From assembly GCA_027729865.1 (NCBI GenBank), contig JAQCBM010000096.1, positions 1-6,984 on the forward strand: a stretch of 6,984 nucleotides of DNA, in the 5' to 3' direction. The position numbers and the translations under genes were made by a program. Shown here piece after piece: positions 5,155 to 6,984 of this stretch (position 1 is its first letter; the number at the start of each line of letters is the position of its first letter). The stretch is from Actinomycetota bacterium (GTDB lineage Bacteria; Actinomycetota; Actinomycetes; S36-B12). Below the pieces are notes generated by a model that worked only from the letters and a program-made list of their open reading frames with translations, was not told the DNA's origin and searched no databases.

Positions 5155-6084
5155 ATGGATGACAAAGTCATAATCACCTGCGCGCTCACAGGGGGTATGA
5201 CCGTGCCGGCACAAAGTGCTGCGATCCCGATCACTGTAGATCAGATCGTGGAGGAAGGGGTGAGGGCCGCTAGAGCGGGAGCAGCTGTGCTGCACATTCA
5301 CGTCCGTGAGGAGGCAACCGGGAGGCCCGTCGCCGACGTCGAACTCTTCGAGCGGGTTCTGACCGGACTCAAGGAGAGAACCGATGCCGTCCTGCAACCC
5401 ACCACAGGTGGTGGGCGCGGCATGACGATCGAGCAGCGAGGAGCGATCGTCCCGCGCTTCCGCCCGGAGATGGCCACGCTTAACGCTGGCAGTTTCAACT
5501 TCGGCCTTTTCCCCATTGCTCAACGCGAACTGGACTTGCAGCCCTGGGAGATCGAGTATCTGGAGGGCACCCGCGACTACATATTCAAGAACACCTTCGC
5601 CGATGTCGCGTACTTGTCCAAACTCATGGCTGCGGCCGGCACTCAACCTGAAATCGAGATCTACGACGTCGGACATCTGTTCAACCTTCGTCAACTCCTG
5701 AAGGATGGCATCGTGTCGCCGCCGTTCAACCTACAGTTCGTTCTCGGCGTGCTCGGGGCCAACATGTTTGAGCCGGATCAACTCATCCACCTGCTGCGCA
5801 CAGCAGAGCGACTTTTCGGTACATCGAACTTCACGTGGTCGGCCGCTGGCGTCGGATACCCAGGACAGTTCCAGGTGGCCGCATTGAGCCTGACGTTGGG
5901 TGGCAACATCCGCGTCGGCCTGGAAGACAACTTGCGGCACCGTCGGGACGCTATGGCTAAGGCGAATAGCGACCTCGTTGACAAAGCAGTCCACCTCGCG
6001 GCACTGTTCGACCGCACGCCGGCGAGCCCCGAGGAAGCTCGTTCTTACCTCCGGCTCAAGGGTTCGATTGACACGGACTTTTAG
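5155..6084 (+). CDS. Beta-keto acid cleavage enzyme (BKACE, DUF849 family)
   Basis: BKACE enzymes are Zn-dependent TIM-barrel proteins that react a beta-keto acid with acetyl-CoA to yield acetoacetate and a new acyl-CoA; the founding member Kce acts in lysine fermentation. The 309 residues are a little longer than Kce. Signatures are KVIITCALTGG at the N-terminus, zinc ligands H47 and H49 in LHIHVRE, PTTGGGRGM (82-90), PEMATLNAGSFNFG (104-117), EIYDVGHLFNLR and the R253-E257-D258 set in NIRVGLEDNLRHRRDAMAKAN, where the Glu is the third zinc ligand. The key residues are therefore intact. Substrate specificity differs widely across the family and cannot be read here. It begins the second plus-strand operon, 39 bases ahead of the next gene. 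A neighbouring zinc dehydrogenase that could make a beta-keto acid fits this role (inference). Confidence 0.93.
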   Translation: MDDKVIITCALTGGMTVPAQSAAIPITVDQIVEEGVRAARAGAAVLHIHVREEATGRPVADVELFERVLTGLKERTDAVLQPTTGGGRGMTIEQRGAIVPRFRPEMATLNAGSFNFGLFPIAQRELDLQPWEIEYLEGTRDYIFKNTFADVAYLSKLMAAAGTQPEIEIYDVGHLFNLRQLLKDGIVSPPFNLQFVLGVLGANMFEPDQLIHLLRTAERLFGTSNFTWSAAGVGYPGQFQVAALSLTLGGNIRVGLEDNLRHRRDAMAKANSDLVDKAVHLAALFDRTPASPEEARSYLRLKGSIDTDF

Positions 6085-6123
6085 CGCCCTCACTGTCAAG
6101 CCGTTCAAGCACGTGGAGTTCGA

Positions 6124-6678
6124 ATGCGAGTCGTCACGATCAACGCCACGACACCCACCGTCGACGTAGCGGCCTGGGTCGCTGCCGACGTGACACTAGT
6201 AGGTGACGTGAGCGTGGGACCAGGCGCATCAGTCTTCTATACGAGCGTCTTGCGCGCCGATACTGATGCCATCACCGTCGGTTCTGGTACCAATATCCAG
6301 GACGGCTGCCTCATCCATGCCGACCCAGGATTCCCCGTGAGGGTGGGCTCTGGAGTCTCCGTCGGGCATCGGGCGATCTTGCATGGCTGCGAGGTCGAGG
6401 ACGACGTGCTGATCGGAATGGGCGCCATAGTCCTCAACGGCTCGCGCATAGGAAAGGGTTCGCTCGTCGCCGCAGGGGCCGTCGTACTCGAAGGCTCGGT
6501 TATCAATGCCCATTCGCTGGTGGCCGGCGTGCCTGCGAAGGTGCGCCGAGAGACGACCGAGGATGAGCGGATGAGAATCCGGGAGAATGCGGTCACCTAC
6601 CTCGAGTTGTCTAGGATCAATGCCCTCGGAGAAGCCCGAGTCCTTGACGAGACTTCCACAGACGGCATGTCATCGTGA
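6124..6678 (+). CDS. Gamma-carbonic-anhydrase-like left-handed beta-helix protein
   Basis: This 184-residue protein of the YrdA/PaaY/CaiE branch of gamma-carbonic anhydrases has hexapeptide repeats running from about residue 14 to 136 (V-x-DVSVGPGASV, VRVGSGVSVGHRAIL, VLIGMGAIVLNGSRIGKGS and so on), then a C-terminal helix (TEDERMRIRENAVTYLELSR) that packs on the trimer. Zinc ligands H65, H82 and H87 are present, with R44, D46, N57 and Q59 at the same relative spacing as catalytic residues of the archaeal Cam enzyme. A metal-binding trimer is therefore expected. Family members act as carbonic anhydrases or as thioesterases that rescue CoA in degradation operons (PaaY). The latter would suit a BKACE operon (inference). 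ATG 6124 follows GTGGAG by five bases. Its stop overlaps the glycerate kinase start. Confidence 0.88.
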   Translation: MRVVTINATTPTVDVAAWVAADVTLVGDVSVGPGASVFYTSVLRADTDAITVGSGTNIQDGCLIHADPGFPVRVGSGVSVGHRAILHGCEVEDDVLIGMGAIVLNGSRIGKGSLVAAGAVVLEGSVINAHSLVAGVPAKVRRETTEDERMRIRENAVTYLELSRINALGEARVLDETSTDGMSS

Positions 6679-6984
6679 CCTTGTCTGAGCATCCGCGCGT
6701 GATTGTTGCCCCCGACAAGTTCAAGGGGTCTTTGGCCGCAGCGGACGCGGCGTCCGCCCTTGCTCGGGGCATCCGATCCGTCATTCCGGGCGCACGTATC
6801 GAATTGTTCCCTATCGCCGACGGGGGAGAGGGAACAGTCGACATGCTCCTCGCCCGTGGCTATGCCCCGATGTCGGCGCGCGTTAGCGGCCCGCTGGGAA
6901 CTCCAGTGCATGCGACCTACGCGATGAGCGGCTCAACGGCCGTGATGGAGATGTCATCCGCCGCAGGGCTAGCCCTACTGTCGG
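6675..6984 (+). CDS. Glycerate kinase, N-terminal part (cut by window end)
   Basis: Glycerate kinase phosphorylates D-glycerate with ATP, feeding phosphoglycerate to glycolysis. The 103 visible residues carry the family N-terminus: VIVAPDKFKGSL (9-20), PIADGGEGTVD (46-56), SGPLGTPVHATY (71-82) and VMEMSSAAGLALL (90-102). The full protein is normally about 370 to 390 residues, so some three-quarters lie outside. The start is taken as GTG 6675, which overlaps the previous stop as GTGA and implies translational coupling. No strong ribosome site precedes it. A later in-frame GTG at 6699 would begin right at the conserved VIVAPDKFKG and is the alternative. The tight coupling places a three-carbon acid among the products of this pathway (inference). 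Confidence 0.93.
   Translation, partial: MTLSEHPRVIVAPDKFKGSLAAADAASALARGIRSVIPGARIELFPIADGGEGTVDMLLARGYAPMSARVSGPLGTPVHATYAMSGSTAVMEMSSAAGLALLS

Noticed and set aside
4942..5694. A 250-codon open frame on the minus strand
   Set aside because: It runs antisense through the first half of the well-supported BKACE gene, its product is low-complexity and without motifs, and long antisense frames are common in G+C-rich genes.
1..6984. Search for tRNA, rRNA, insertion-sequence ends or attachment sites
   Set aside because: No cloverleaf-like segment, transposase motif or flanking terminal inverted repeats could be seen by eye.

Overview
The window is about 60% G+C by eye. It carries GTG and TTG starts, strong AGGAG-type ribosome sites and a lipoprotein leader ending ALVAGAC, which together suggest a high-G+C actinobacterium. 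This is inference from style, since no taxonomic marker gene is present. The genes look like an accessory catabolic locus rather than core housekeeping.

Left arm (minus strand, read right to left): a zinc-dependent medium-chain alcohol/polyol-type dehydrogenase (about 2578-1523), then the FAD subunit (1473-631) and the 2Fe-2S subunit (559-38) of a molybdenum hydroxylase of the CO-dehydrogenase/xanthine-dehydrogenase type. The start of a further gene overlaps the last one by ATGA and runs off the left edge. By the usual M-S-L order it should be the molybdopterin subunit. The FAD subunit has an unusual replacement of its second FAD-binding loop (GTIGGN-type to ASLIAN).

Centre: a divergent intergenic region of about 725 bases (2579-3304) with no convincing gene. 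It has promoter-like elements at both ends and a palindrome, TCGATAATCGA, in the dehydrogenase leader. A 10/11 match and an overlapping 9/11 match to it lie at the substrate-binding-protein promoter, so one regulator may control both directions.

Right arm (plus strand): a secreted lipoprotein that is the substrate-binding component of a branched-chain-amino-acid-type ABC importer (3305-4726). It has a tandem-repeat linker after the lipid-anchored cysteine and is followed directly by a very strong intrinsic terminator, with no permease or ATPase gene in view. A 428-base gap (4727-5154) holds that terminator, a short coding-like stretch on the minus strand and a perfect 10-bp inverted repeat. 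Then comes a tight gene set: a beta-keto acid cleavage enzyme (BKACE/DUF849, 5155-6084), a gamma-carbonic-anhydrase-like left-handed beta-helix protein (6124-6678) and a glycerate kinase starting on a GTGA overlap (6675 to the right edge).

Working model (inference): the binding protein captures an external organic acid or amino-acid-like compound. The molybdenum hydroxylase and the zinc dehydrogenase oxidise it or an intermediate. BKACE condenses the resulting beta-keto acid with acetyl-CoA to give acetoacetate and an acyl-CoA. Glycerate kinase passes a three-carbon product to glycolysis. The substrate cannot be named from sequence alone.
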